This document shows positions 1 through 13,072 of a stretch of 64,000 nucleotides of DNA, piece by piece (position 1 is the stretch's first letter; each line of letters starts with the position of its first letter). The stretch is from NCBI GenBank assembly GCA_026874595.1, contig CM049318.1, forward strand, positions 4,851,741 to 4,915,740. Direction: 5' to 3'. A model generated the notes under the pieces. That model was not told the origin of the DNA. It saw only the letters and a list, made by a program, of their open reading frames with translations, and searched no databases. The translations under genes and the position numbers were made by a program. The stretch is from Sipunculus nudus (lineage: Eukaryota > Annelida > Sipuncula > Golfingiida > Sipunculidae).

Positions 1-1337
1 ATATCTTTTATGAATTAAAACTAATATACCCTTATGTACATTTAGGTCCGCCGTATTTGTCTTGTATTACATTACTGAAATGTTTGCATGTATTCTCGGA
101 CACGCGCTGAAGAATGAATGAAATTATAAGACCTGGTGATAAAGCAAATGTGCATAGCTGAGGCAATGTACGGTATTTTTACTTCCGGTTTTAAGTATAT
201 TTTAACATACCAGATTTTCATACCGGTCTCTTCTCTCAGCTTTCCAGACTATTTCTATAAGGATTATCTGTACATGACAGGTATAATAAACCATATTTTT
301 TACAAATCTATTTTACTAGGAAAGCCCATTCATTCAGCATAATGCTGATTTTCAATTAGGTTCTGTCATAGTTACACATTCATTAGAACAAAAACGAAAA
401 ATTTAGATTCAAGCTTCTACTTACATGTTTATTCGCAGAAATTTAACTTTTATCTTCTTATTATAAAATTAAAATGAAAGGAAAAAAAATCAATAATGTC
501 TGGGCCATAGCAGTATATGATCGCAATAGCACAATACTCTTCATTTTTTTTGTTTCTAGAACCAATTATTTCACATATATAAATATATAGTTTGTTTCCC
601 TGTGAGGAGCACTGGTTGGCCTTTTTCGCGCTGGTTTCCGTGACGTTTTGTTTACCCTTGTCGCTGGTTCCCGTAGTATCTAGGGACCCACTTCACACGT
701 GTGAGATCTGAACATTCCAAACACAGCAAGGGTTATGTGTGCTGTCACCCCCGACGACGTCTGGCTGAGAATTGTGTCCTGTTTGACAATTTTATCACTG
801 CAGGATCGTAGAGCACTAAACCCTTTAGTGTTCCAGAAACATACTACGCTGAATCAGGGGTTGAGCTCAAAAGGTTCACTCATGTCTCTGAAAGAACCAG
901 TGTCTTATAGTTATAGCTTGTAAATACAACTATACGGGCAAAGGATTGTGCTTCCTGCCAATATGTACATACTACTGATAAATGAGGTCAGACGGAGAAA
1001 GCAAACAGAGTCTATAATCTTACTCGGATATGTGTACATTCACAGGGATTAGATTACAGGAACACTTATAATAGAGCAATACATGGAGTATTCACAGGTA
1101 AGTTGCTCAACCAATGTGTTCGTATTTTTTTAAACGTAAGGCTAAAGGTCTTATTATAATAATTATTATTCGATGATGAGGATAACTTTATTATTATTAT
1201 AATCATAATAAATATAACTATAAAAGAGTACACTACATGTACACGCCCCGGATATGACCACGCCCCCCCCCCCCCCCCCCCTTACCCGCCGTGCTGAAAT
1301 GATACTAACATTAGCAATGCCCATCCCCTTCCCTCCA

Positions 1338-1392
<55 letters not shown>

Positions 1393-2989
1393 GTGTCCCT
1401 CTGTGTATATATATATATGTCACAGAGACATGTCATAACAGAGGACAGTGATTGACAGACAACAGGAATCGATAAAAAGTTATACTCCCCGCAGTGAATA
1501 TATTGTTATCAAAAGGTCATCTGCACAAGGCCTGTCTGATCAGATCTCTATACTGATATCGATATACAATATATTTACATATACAGGAAAACCTCTACAC
1601 ACGAGCACCTATTTTCTTCTGTCACCTCTCTAATACGGACATTTAAAAAGGTGACGGGAGTTCCGTAACCTTTTCCCTACGGTAAACTCTCTTGCTGTGA
1701 AAAGCCAGATCCAGCCTGTGTCCCTATAATTTGGAGGTTCTATTCTGTTTAGAATAGGTCTTAAACATACGTAAAAGTAAGAGAAAGTTTGAAGAATTTG
1801 TATCGAGTAAGGAATGGCCATATATATCAGAGTAGCGATTCAAGCACTTTATTAAAAAAAAAAAATATATGCAAATATAATTTTAAAACCAAACAAAGTC
1901 TAAATAAAGTACAAATTGTATTTAAGTAGTTTTCATATTCAATGTTTATAATTGTTCTTGAAAACAATTTCTTATATTTGAATCTTAGAATTTCAGTACG
2001 TGTGCAATGGACAATTTCAATTTTTTCCCGATCACTCTTTGTCATGTTTATCCGGGTTCACTAACACATATGTGCGTGTGAACTTCTTATGCTGACATGT
2101 CTGTTGTCTAGCCCACACGCACACATACACGCACATATCAAACATGCACGTGACCACATCTATAGATATATACATATGGAAGACCGCAGAGGGAATCTAT
2201 TCAATATCAATACTTTTGTTTATTTAGTGCTTGGTTTTATGCGAACTTTGACTAAGATTAGATGTATAAAAATCCGTCAAGCATGGAAGTAGGTCGTACC
2301 TACAACTAATACCGGTAGTAATACACACGCGCGAGGACGTCGGCGTACATGGTGTTTGAATGAATGACACTGTCATATACGTCCCACTTGAAAACCAATC
2401 TGAATCAAGGGCGTTGTGCGCCTATGAGTCAACTATTGTGGTTTTATTGAGTTGAATCCTCTAAGGGGACACTGATAAACGTTTCTCAAGGCATTTATCT
2501 GAAATTCCCTGATTCAGCACACTGCTGTACTATTAAATGGAATGCTTATTTATCTGTGTTTATAGACAGATTGTGGGCAAATCCCTGAGGGAGGCAAGAC
2601 TGTAACACACGTTAGATAGGTTACGTTGAATTAGAGCCTAAAAAGACCTTTTTTTGCAAAACAATTGCGCCGGCAACCGATTCAAATGTGTGCATCTCGA
2701 AACTTCCTTAATCGGTATAGCCTTTTCTAACACGTCACACTAAATTAAAACTGTTGGTGTTTCCTAATTCAATTATTTTGGGTCAAGCTTCTAGGTATCT
2801 AGGCAAAGCCACCAATAATAGTTTCACATTCATCATTGTGAAGAGGTGGGGCAAGGTCTACTGCCAACATGCAGTTACAAATAGTTATACATGTACCCCG
2901 TAAACAACCGGGGTACAAGTTATATGTACTGAAATATCGGTATTTTGATAAAAAAAATATAATAAAAAATATATAAATCACGTCTCTCT

Positions 2990-3067
<78 letters not shown>

Positions 3068-3844
3068 AAATATGTATATATGCTAGAATATAGAAATCAG
3101 AAAAGTTCGAGTGATATATTTAACGTATTCGGTTAAGCAATAACCCAGTTAAGCAATTATTGGTAGACATCATCCAGAAAAAGATTATGGATTTTCCGGA
3201 TTTTTTTCGAAATGAAGTGCTAACTGTCATCCAATTTTTACTAAATCACAGTCCTTTAATTTCAACTCGGTTAAGCTTCCTGCGTAAACGTGCGTTTTGG
3301 GCTTGCGGTGACAGGCTTCACAGAAATCTTGCCTTTCAGTCAAGTTCCCTTTAATCTGCTGACCGGCGCAGCCAGCAACATAGCGGTATAGTATTGTATG
3401 AACGAGAACAGAGATGAACTGCTCTCCAGATCTTGAACTGGGCTGGATACTGATTTCTCTCCGAGTGCCTGGTCCCTTCATGTAGGATTTAAACACGCGG
3501 TGTCTTGTTTGCTTACACAGTCCCTTGGATACTTGACCCAGTAACACAAATATACCAGCTGATTCATCTAAAGATGAGTCCTTAATGATTTCAATTAGTT
3601 CTGGCTGCTTTAAAGCATGTATTTATACCAACCATGGGTGAGAGTACAGCGCTTAAATTGTTTACTGTCAGACGCACTGTCACAGGCCGTTACTGTCGTA
3701 CGTTATTATAGTTAAGACCTTACTCTGAAAATAACGTACGTTCGGTAAGGCAAATCGATTTTAATTGGAGAATCTCTGAAAGATGAGAAAAATGTACTTT
3801 TAAGAGTGCAGTTTGATCTCATCTCTCTCTCTCTCATATATATG

Positions 3845-3889
<45 letters not shown>

Positions 3890-4142
3890 TTTCCCCTGTT
3901 CGCATAGGGTACATCTGTATGACATTGTTATCATAGCTGGATTAGAGAAAATAGACCATGTAAACCGACGGGAGGTGCCATGTCGTTTGCGTTTCCAAAT
4001 ATATAAGCTACAAATCATAACGTACAAAAGAATTCCACTCCTTAATAAACGAAGTGAATACCTTAACACTTGCAGGGATCATACATCATTAACCAACCAA
4101 CCGTAAACAATCTCACCCACGCACCCAAACATGAACCAACAC
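1..4142. other. Gene-free stretch with microsatellites
   Basis: I see no supportable gene here. The stretch holds a poly-C run near 1262-1280, a (TC)n array at about 1343-1388, a (TC)n array running into (TA)n at about 2990-3058, and a (TA)n/(TG)n array at about 3836-3887. The longest open frame (minus strand, 3227-3547, 106 codons) has no recognisable motif and no evident splice or start context. Confidence 0.5.
1584..1747. mobile_element. Degenerate Tigger-like MITE remnant
   Basis: The left end after a TA reads CAGGAAAACCTCTAC. The right end, reverse-complemented, reads CAGAATAGAACCTCC. Both resemble the CAGTGAAACCTC-type ends of pogo/Tigger-derived MITEs, but they are diverged and contain an indel. 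This is a weak call. Confidence 0.28.
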
Positions 4143-4217
4143 AAACACGTCACCTGATGAGTGCCGCAGAGTGAGCACGAAACCTGCGGGTAGTGACAGT
4201 TATGTATTAATGTGTTT
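4143..4217 (+). ncRNA. Type I hammerhead ribozyme
   Basis: All conserved hammerhead core parts are present in order. Stem I 5' strand is AAACAC (4143-4148) plus GTCAC (4149-4153). The core CTGATGA is at 4154-4160. Stem II pairs GTGC (4161-4164) with GCAC (4175-4178) around a 10-nt loop. The core GAAA is at 4179-4182. Stem III pairs ACC with GGT around a TGCG tetraloop (4182-4191). The cleavage triplet GTA ends at 4192. The stem I 3' strand is GTGAC (4193-4197), then an internal loop, then GTGTTT (4212-4217), both complementary to the 5' strand. Very short stem III with open stem I is the type I form known from animal Penelope-like elements and retrozymes. Self-cleavage between 4192 and 4193 is predicted. 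The host repeat was not identified. Confidence 0.86.
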
Positions 4218-6422
4218 ATGAAATTATAAAAGCTCCACTTTTATGTATCGATCATTTTGACTCTGGAATGGCAAATAAACCCTTTCAGATATATATATAT
4301 ATATCTTCGGACCCTGTAAATGAAAAGCAGAAACATATTGTTACTCACACAGGTTCACCGACGTTCATCAGTATCCCAAAACGATATATAAATACTAATA
4401 CCAACGATTAGCATTGGCATTAAAATCGTCATGTGTTTTCCGCCGTACCGGAAGGTCCGTTTCCAAATATATGATATCTTCACTACCTTCTCCTATATTG
4501 TGGGACTTGTAGCGTCAGTAATGTGGGACTTGTAGCGTCAGTAATGTATATACTTTATTCATGAATGGATCATTTAAACTCACCGTATGTTCGAAGCTTA
4601 TTTCAAATAACTGCTGTTTCCTCAGACAGTCTGTGGTTTCATTGCGTTTAGGTTATTTAACAAAGTATCCTGCACCTATGAACTTGATTGATGATTGTCC
4701 GTTTGATGTTTGTTTCTGATTGAGGAAAATCCTATTAATATTTTAAAAGAATATACGAACCTAGTAACCCGAGATCATTTCTACCTGGTATAGTAACCGA
4801 GAACAGTGTGCAGGCCAGTATGTATAGATTCATTTTTGAGCTGAGGCTTTGTGACCCCACAACCGTACTTGCACGCACCCTGGGGGCCTCCTTGACGTTT
4901 GACTGGTAATTGGAAGTAACTCATAGAGAAAGCGAGCGTACAATCGGATGGGGATATAACAAAACTCGCTCCCAATGGTGAATAAGCACGGTACAAGTCA
5001 AAGGTCTAGTCTATGATCATTACATGTTCCCTTTATACCATTGTATTAGTGTGAACTGTATCAATCCACAGGGCATTTCCATACTAGAGTATCCTGTTTT
5101 TTCCCTGGTCGGTATAATCTCCAGGTTACATTGAAACCAGTCAGAACCAAAAATTTTTAGACAAGAAATTCACAGAATGTTCACAGAATCAAATGTACTA
5201 AATATACGTTACTCTTGTTTGTCTATCACATGGTAACACGAGCTTGATATAAAGTGGTTCTTAAAAAAGCCTAAGCATGACGTCATACTTAATTCAGTCA
5301 ATCGTATCATATTTTCCATGTTCAGTTGCATCCACGTGGGTATGCGTAATGCAAAATCTGTGCGTATATACACATTCATTGCTGTCTTGCTCCTTGTCTG
5401 TCTGTCCGGTTGTCTGTCTGTCTGTCTACCTATCTCTCTATTCAAGGTACTTGTGGCTAACCTAAACACCCAGAGTTTCCTCTAATGGGATCACTCGGTG
5501 CATCGAAACCACATGTTTATATTCCTGTTCCCACTCAGCCTACTATATACTTGTACCTACAGGTATTTGTTGAAAGAGCCAATCAAATCATTATTCATTG
5601 GAAATCTGTGATAAGCGTGGAGGAATTAATGTTCACAAGGAAGAGAATGTTTCAGAGTTTCAGAGAGATGAGGTCAGGCAAACTTCGTTCTAAACTTGTT
5701 TATTTTATCGTAACTATAACACGAACGATAATTGCAATATATCGTTACAGGTTACTATATCCAGCTCATGGTTTAGCCTTCTTACACATCTGTCTTTAAA
5801 GTTTGGCCCCACCTTTATAACATGATTCTGCCGTGTAGGCCAAATCCTCCGCACCCTGATAAGGGTACAATTCAGTGCAGTACTAAATCATTATGTTTTT
5901 GTCTTTAAGAAAAAAACAAGGATTAATACAGTGGTCAGAAGCATTGCTTGGCTGTGGCTTTACTAGCTGCACACACGACCTCGACCCAGATGTTAAAAAA
6001 ACTCAAAGTTCAATTTTAAGGACTCAGGAAGTCTCAGGAATGAAGCATCTGATGATGTCACTTGGTACTCGCTGGGCCCGTCTATCATTACCCTGCTTTA
6101 AAAACGTGGGCCAGCCTTGTAACTATGCTGTAGGGTTTCTTTAGCCTAAGTAGAATTGTATTAGTCCAAAGGACTGGGCGTTATCTGAAATAAAGCAATC
6201 TATCTCAATTTCTCATGCACTTTCTAAATCTTTCTCCCATAGCTCGTTTTGTAATGTTTCGCGGGTATAAATATGGCAGACTTATGCGTCATTTTGAAGT
6301 ATAAAAAATACATAAAATTAGGTAAACCTTCCCTCATTTTGATTTAAATGGTATTGATCTCACGCAAGTTTCGTATATACCGGGATGTGCAATATGGGCA
6401 GATACTTAGTTATGGCAAGCCC

Positions 6423-6485
<63 letters not shown>

Positions 6486-9400
6486 TATAAGAGTCTTATG
6501 GCTGGCATAAAAGCAACAATAGGTTATACTGCAGTTGGTCTGAGATGAGATGTCAGAACTTATAATTCCAGTTACAAAATAGTGAAGCACATAAATACGT
6601 CAAGTGGCATATGCCAAGGACAATGATTATGTATATATACCCATACATCACATTACTTATATATTTGACATAAAAACTATATTCAATATTTGATTTTATC
6701 TATTTTTATCAACTAGACTGTTCAGGTATTTTATACCAAAACTATGTTCTCATATTGAAATTAATTTGTCTGAAAGTTTTTCCTTAGAAAAAAATGCAGG
6801 AGTTCTCATAATAATAGTTGTACCGTGAAATTATAGATAAAGAAAATAATTGTAAGCTGTACTATCATTCAAGTCTTGTCGGACAGATGAAACTTAAGAC
6901 CTATTAAATGATTCTGAACTCTGCTCCAACTATGATTTATTTAAAAATATGCTGAATACAATACACAAAGATACACATAGATCCAAACAAAGGCTTTGAT
7001 CATAATTTATCCCAGAAAAAAAAAACTTATCACGGGCATCTCTGTTATCAATAATTGGTGAATTAAGCATGATAGGCATATGATGTGCAATACAGTGTAG
7101 TCTCGTTATAACGGGGCCCGTTACAACGGAAGACTCGAGTTATGGACATATCTCTAGGGAACGAACGAGTGAATGTTACAACTGGCTTCGATATAACGGA
7201 AAACTCTAATTCCGGATCCGAACGGACTTACATGAAACAAAATAAACCTTTATTAAACCAATTATTTTGTGGATTACATACAATGGCTATTCAGGTCGTC
7301 TTGCAAGCTTAAATATATAGTCATGGACAAGTGAATTTGAAATTGTTTGGTCGTTATTAGGGAGATTTGTCATGCAAAACCAAATTGAAAATTTGCTTTG
7401 TTGAAAAAGTTCCATATATACTTAATATGGTTAAATTGTTAAGAGAAGCATGGTTATGAGGCGGTTATATCTGCTTTTTATTCAAAATATGACACTAGAT
7501 CGACTGTGGCACACACCTGTACCTCAAACCCAAATATGTTAATGTTATATAGTACAGATAATATATATCTCTGCTATATTGACACGAATCTGAATTATGT
7601 ATGAGAGCATGATCCTGTTTAAAAGTCTTGTCATCAAAATCAATGTGACCTCATACTTTAATGTCACGTGATTCAATGTCAGCCATACAAATACAAAGAC
7701 GTTGCAAAGGTGTGTACACGGACCCCGGGGTACGGCCATTAGGTATATTCACTCTGTATACGCCTGTATTTATGTTTTGCCGCTTTTTTATATAAAGTGG
7801 CTTAATCAGTAAGATTGAGCTGACAGTAGGTATTGATCCTGTGGTGTATTTATTTTTAATTGAATTGTCCACACACTATATAGATATCTATTTACAATGT
7901 TTACAGGTATATGGTATATATACACCATAACAAAGAGAACAGGAAGGCCGATCCCGTATTAGTAAATGCTAACGTTATCTTTATATATCCAAAACTTGTT
8001 AAGATGGACGTCAGCAAATTGTTATATCAAACTATAATATGCGAATTTGGGCGCGGTCCCGAAAACCTTATTCCGGTCTAAACTTTCCCGATCCAGGTCC
8101 AATTGCTTCCATGGTAATGTATTTATACACTAATAGAACGATTCATTTTCAGTTATATTTATATAAGACAGTACAAATTGGGTAAAAGAACAAGTGCAGG
8201 AAAGTGGATTGTTACATTATGTCTAAACTTAATTGAGGGATAGCTATATATACACAATTTACACCGAAAGTAATGTCCATAATGCCCCCCCCCCCCCCCC
8301 CCCACACACACACGGCACCATGGCCGATCATACGGATGCCAAATTTATCATTATGCTATGGAATTGGTACGTTTCAGCTATAGTAAAACACAACCACTCA
8401 TAACGCTTGGGAAAGGTTAGATTGTGTAATAAATAGTTCAAGTTCACAGCGTGTCGTCTGCAACATTGGGTTACTTAAAAATTCTCTGTGTCCTGGAGCA
8501 GGCATTTTGCATCCGTGTCTGTTTGATAATATCGTAGAGATGTCAGCTCCGCTACTGGCGGACGAATCAATAAATCACGGGTGTACGACGAAGCAGTCAG
8601 GAGAGTAATGAAGCCTCGGGCAGTTTATTTCGTGCCAGCATAGAAGACAAACGTATTCCATGAGGGGTCGCGATTCTTAATCAACTGGTGTCATATTTGG
8701 GCCGACCCTCCGTTACAATTTAGTTATCCGCTGCAACGATCAATTGGTCAGGGTACCTTTTATTCCTGTGAGACATTTACAAAAATTTGTTTGCAACAGA
8801 TACTACCAATATAACAATAAATAATCCGCTGCCTCAGCTGGTCTAATTCGATGGAATACTGTCCTAAAGCTCGACCAAACTTCATTTCTATATGTATACC
8901 TGCACATGCGCAAAATTTGGTTTAACGCTGATTTTGCAGCGTTTGGTATCAGATAGCAAAGTGTGATGAAGCAGCTTTTAAACACTTGCTTATCAAAATG
9001 ATCCTACCATGAGGGTATTTTGTTCAGAAACTTCCGGCCTGTAGTGGAGCCGTATTTGTTTGAAGGGGAAACAAGACCGTCTTTGTTGAGGTCACAAGGG
9101 TAGGCCATCATTATATATACAAGGATCAATGGTTTGTGTGATATTTATAGTGTGGTTTACTGACCGGAACTTTTACAAGCGTGGACACCAGACTATGAAC
9201 ACGTTCGGAGCTGAATGACAATTTCAAATATATTCTTGCTGCTCAAAGTTGCTCAAAGTTGTCGTTTTGGCAGTAATAGGAAAAAAAGTAGGTAAGTCTT
9301 TACTTTTAGTTCTAAGCAATTGAATTCTGTGTTCAGATATTATTATTCAAATGGGAAACTATCCATAACAGATCGATGACATCATGCAGAATACCGTAAC

Positions 9401-10607
9401 ATTATCCTAAAATTCTTTCCCTTCCAAATGCCCTGGTATTCGGTAAGTACCTGCTATATTACAATCATAAGCCAGTGTTACACTGCAACTCCTTGTACAA
9501 ATATAAAAAACAACACAGTCTAAAATCACCAAAATGGCCGTAAGATCTGTCTTAATTTGAAACAAAGGTGATCATTAAGCCAAAACATACTATACTGCCA
9601 GTCCTTGAGCTAAAAGCGTATAGTTAACTAAACTAAATAGCTTGCCCTAAACGCCATGAGATGCAAGCTTATCCCATTTAATGAATAATCACGTGGGACT
9701 GGACAGCCTCCACTTTATCTTATAACTATGTTGGATGTAACGTCACTCCTAAGTGAAATTTATAATGCCATAGCGTAGAGATGTGTCACAGCTGACAGAG
9801 ACAAGTCCTACCATAGGCCCAAGGTAGGAGCAAGTGATCTTTCTCGAGGGTGAGTGGGCCAAAAACTGCATTCATTGGCTGATTACTAGTCCGACCTATT
9901 TTATCATAGGGGTGATCTTTGGTTAGTCCACTGTGGTAAAAGAATGGTTGCTGAGCGTCTTATAACACAATCATGTGTAGGGATCCGAAACGAGGATAAA
10001 AGTCAAAGTCGGCTGCAGAAGAGATCGAATTATGAATAGTGTGTTGGGACTTCTAGAAGATTAGTACATATACTAATCACAGCCTCAGACAAAGATGTTT
10101 TATTTTCAGCCTTGCTTTTGTGTCCATCCGTAAAGTATGTTTCAAGTCTTGACAAGATATCTCAAAATGCAGCCGGTGGATATCCATTCCATTTAACTGT
10201 TGATTCCTGAAGCTAGGATGACTTGGAAATCATCTGGAAGTTCTCCATCAAGGTGTCGAACTGCGGATACATGATACTTTACCCAGTCATTTAGTGTACA
10301 ACATATCTCATATTGTTTTGAAGGTTTTCGATGGGATATCCAGGAGAGTATAGTGAACGTGTTCTGGAATGAAATATCCATCAAAAGAATAAACATGCGC
10401 TCTCCTCCTGCTCTTTATTATTGTTGAATTTTGTTGTTTGTTCTTAAAGATAATCTGTCGCAGATAATAGTCTTCACGCGATCGCTACAGTCGCTATAAA
10501 TAGCAATAATACTTAACCATAGGCGTATTCTGTTTCTGTGTGTAATGCTTACATATACAACAATTTACACCTGTACATCTTTCATATCTTTCATTCTTTT
10601 TTTTCAG
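4218..10607. other. Gene-poor stretch upstream of the GPCR exon
   Basis: No gene with splice support was found. It contains a 24-bp direct duplication near 4500-4546, a (CTGT)n-like stretch near 5396-5428, an (AT)n array at about 6427-6481, and a poly-C/(CA)n run at about 8282-8311. A remnant starting TA-CAGTGTAGTCTCGTTATAACG at 7091 resembles a Tigger-type terminal repeat but has no matching right end. The first, untranslated exon(s) of the GPCR gene probably lie here or further left. Confidence 0.45.
10193..10396 (-). CDS. Doubtful small open frame
   Basis: An open frame of 67 codons on the minus strand opens with ATG. Its composition is balanced, including FTILSWISHRKP near the start and LNDWVKYHVSAVRHLDGE in the second half. 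It ends in TAA. I recognise no family. There is no visible splice acceptor or donor tying it to other exons, and it lies 0.2 kb from the oppositely oriented GPCR exon. It could be a lone exon, a degraded coding fragment or chance. Confidence 0.15.
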   Translation of the reverse strand: MFILLMDISFQNTFTILSWISHRKPSKQYEICCTLNDWVKYHVSAVRHLDGELPDDFQVILASGINS

Positions 10608-10651
10608 TAAACGAACAAGGTCAGCGTAGAGACTTCAGCTCAGCCACCAAT
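10608..10651 (+). other. GPCR 5' UTR segment after splice acceptor
   Basis: A strong polypyrimidine tract (about 10577-10605) ends in the acceptor CAG at 10605-10607. The transcript exon therefore starts at 10608, 44 nt before the GPCR start codon. The reading frame that stays open upstream of 10608 is intron, not protein. Confidence 0.75.
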
Positions 10652-11764
10652 ATGGCTACTCTTCTCGGCACTGTATATGACAGTACAACGTCAAACCTGA
10701 CGTCATACAACACGTCAAATCTGACAACAGAGGGACCTAGTCGCGGGCGTTCCCCGCCAACTCACGGCGAAATCGTCTCAGAGAAAATCTGGATATATTG
10801 TGCACCCATCTTGCTGATTGTGGCTATAGTTGGAAATACCATATCATTTCTGGTCATGCGCAAACCAGGCTTCCGGAACAGCGCCACGGGAGTTTTTCTT
10901 CAATGCCTTGCCGTAGCAGACACGATATTCGTAGTTATTGGCGTTTTGCCAGAGTGGCTAGAAATGGCACGGATTGTACATTTAAAAGAGCTTCATCAAG
11001 CTGTTTGTAAAATATATAAATTCTCTTTCTACGTTAGTGGAGATGTTGCTATTTACATTCTAGTGGCGTTCACTGTACATCGCTGTTATTCTGTGTGCTG
11101 CCCTCTACAGGAAAGAGCGTCGTCTACGATGTCGAAAATCAGATGGATTGTGCTAGGCATCGTGCTGGTCAGTGTCCTTAAAAGCTGTCCACAATTCTGG
11201 GCTCGAGGCGAGGAACACAAAATGGTCAACGGGGTTCTGGTGAAAAAGAAGAATTGTGGGTACCCTTCCCAGCAGGCTTTGTGGTATAATTACTTCGTAC
11301 GGCCGTATGTGGTCTTAGTCGTAGTGAATGTGTTACCTCTACTGATTATTACAGTGTGTAACATACTTATCATCAAGTCACTCATGACCCGCCGGCGGTT
11401 CAGTCGGAGGTTTAGTCAACGTGACCGGAACAAGCGCGATGAGCAGGCGCGGAGGCAGACCACCATCATGGGGTTAACTGTATCTTTCGCGTTTCTTATT
11501 CTGATGACGCCTAGTCTTATTATATACATCGGTAGACCGTACTGGGAAAAGGTGGACGGATACAAGATAGCCAAAGCCGTCAATAACTTACTGGTGTACG
11601 TCAATCATTCATGTAACTTTCTCTTGTACTGCCTCAGTGCCAGGCGGTTTAGAACGGAGCTTTGTGCGCTGTTCGGATGTAAGAAAGAAAAAAAGACCAC
11701 ATCAATAGGGGGCCCAAGTAGCTCTGACGACCAGCAAGAATTGTCCAAAAAGAATGACATTTAA
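10652..11764 (+). CDS. Rhodopsin-like (class A) peptide-type GPCR
   Basis: This is a seven-helix receptor of 370 residues in one coding exon. It acts at the plasma membrane through G proteins. The start at 10652 is chosen because the splice acceptor at 10605-10607 excludes the upstream open frame and the context AATATGG is good. The N-terminus has three N-glycosylation sequons (N15, N20, N23). Landmarks are N62 in helix 1, LAVAD with D90 in helix 2, C119 and C202 for the extracellular disulfide, R144 in helix 3, W165 in helix 4, P229 in helix 5, a basic third intracellular loop (about 246-269), P287 in helix 6, and N322-F-L-L-Y326 in helix 7. DRY is replaced by HRC, the helix-6 CWxP by LMTP, and the NPxxY proline by phenylalanine. 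The NFxLYCLSxRRFR ending is typical of lophotrochozoan FMRFamide/neuropeptide-like receptors. Class is certain; ligand is unknown. Confidence 0.93.
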   Translation: MATLLGTVYDSTTSNLTSYNTSNLTTEGPSRGRSPPTHGEIVSEKIWIYCAPILLIVAIVGNTISFLVMRKPGFRNSATGVFLQCLAVADTIFVVIGVLPEWLEMARIVHLKELHQAVCKIYKFSFYVSGDVAIYILVAFTVHRCYSVCCPLQERASSTMSKIRWIVLGIVLVSVLKSCPQFWARGEEHKMVNGVLVKKKNCGYPSQQALWYNYFVRPYVVLVVVNVLPLLIITVCNILIIKSLMTRRRFSRRFSQRDRNKRDEQARRQTTIMGLTVSFAFLILMTPSLIIYIGRPYWEKVDGYKIAKAVNNLLVYVNHSCNFLLYCLSARRFRTELCALFGCKKEKKTTSIGGPSSSDDQQELSKKNDI

Positions 11765-13072
11765 GCTCTACCAGTGCTAAATGTTTTGTTTTATAGGTAA
11801 TAGCTAATGAGACAGAATACTGTCAAAATTACATATACTCCCTTTCAATACCCCTTTTGCACTAGTGTTTCCGCGATATTTTAGATAATCTGAAAACATT
11901 ATTCAGAAAATGCCTGAGGCCAGTTGGTGACTTATAATGTTATAATAGAGGATAATATGACATACATTCACATTTTGATCTGTTGCGATCCCCCTTTTTA
12001 CAGTCCTGTCCGTCGTCTTCACATTGTGCAAAGTGACGTATCTGTGACGTCATAGAGTTCGCGAGATCTGCACATGGCAGATATCTACGAAGTATATTAA
12101 GCACTGTCTGTTATATATTGCCTTGCATTATTATGCCATTTTCCAAGTCATGTAGATTTTAATGCGCCAATATTCCAATTTGAATTTCTCAGAAAACATA
12201 TAATACAAGGTGTAGTGTTACTAAACTGCAGCTAAATCACCATTTTCCCTCCATTGCCCTACGAGTAATGTAACCATTGTACCGACATTAACAACTGTCA
12301 TCACAAAATTAGGTGCAGGTGAGCGGTATAAATAGAAAAGGGTTACAGCAAATGTCTTAATTTGCACGTTACCGATTTTGTCATTAGTCATTAGTCGACT
12401 GATGTCCAAATGGGCTATTGACAGGACATATCTATAGATATATAGGCCTATGGAATTAGTACGTCAGATCTTTGGCCTGTTAATCAAAATTGTTACATAT
12501 TACAATGAAATAATTACCAGAACATTAAGCTATTTTCAATCGCTTAAGCGAAACCGAAATATTATAAATGCGACACATATGTTTTGTGGAAAACGGGTAT
12601 GTAGTTTTTTTACGTAACCCTAATACCATACAGGAAAAACAGACAGACATAGTTGAAAACATGTTTTTAATTTTTTGGAAGTTATTATGATTTAGAAGTT
12701 TACTTACACAAATTGTATTACAAATGATACGTTACCTAAAATGTGTAAAACAACAATTAAACGATATGACCATGATCTTATTAAATATGTTTGACGGTCT
12801 CCTAATACAATATATTTTGTTCTGTTCTATAATCCTATTATAATACTTGTGCTGACATCCCCATGCACGCTGAGAAAAACCGCCAATGCCCTTTTCTTGA
12901 CCACACCTACATATGTCCGGATGGATGCCCATTGCTCAGGCCAGTCCTTACTCCAGTCACAGACCCTAATCAACATACAATTCCAGAATAAGATACTGCT
13001 GCCCGCCGGCTATTTCCAGACATGGCCGCCGCTTTTCTTGTTTACTTGACTTGTAAACATCTTTAATTTTTT
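11765..13072. other. Downstream of GPCR, no gene seen
   Basis: This is the presumed 3' UTR and intergenic DNA. I found no second gene and no clear canonical polyadenylation signal close to the GPCR stop codon. Confidence 0.4.

Noticed and set aside
1166-1451. Two overlapping open frames over (CT)n and poly-C
   Set aside because: They are microsatellite translation: runs of Arg-Glu, Ser-Leu and Pro.
3227-3547. 106-codon open frame on the minus strand
   Set aside because: No domain, no splice signals and no supporting neighbour. The length is possible by chance in a window of this size.
4340-4390. Second hammerhead on the minus strand (CTGATGA near 4370)
   Set aside because: The GAAA core is absent (GTGAACC instead) and no stem I pairing was found.
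4498-4546. 24-bp direct duplication as a possible regulatory repeat
   Set aside because: Only two copies, with no known motif; a simple slippage duplication is enough.
5485-5799. 104-codon open frame on the plus strand
   Set aside because: It is low in structure and has no recognisable motif. It contains splice-like signals inside but no consistent exon model.
7091-7225. MITE starting CAGTGTAGTCTCGTTATAACG
   Set aside because: The left end looks right, but no inverted right end with TA could be found. It is kept only as a remnant.
10538-10651. 38-residue N-terminal extension of the GPCR
   Set aside because: A strong splice acceptor at 10605-10607 lies inside it, and the extension is dominated by intron-like T-rich codons.
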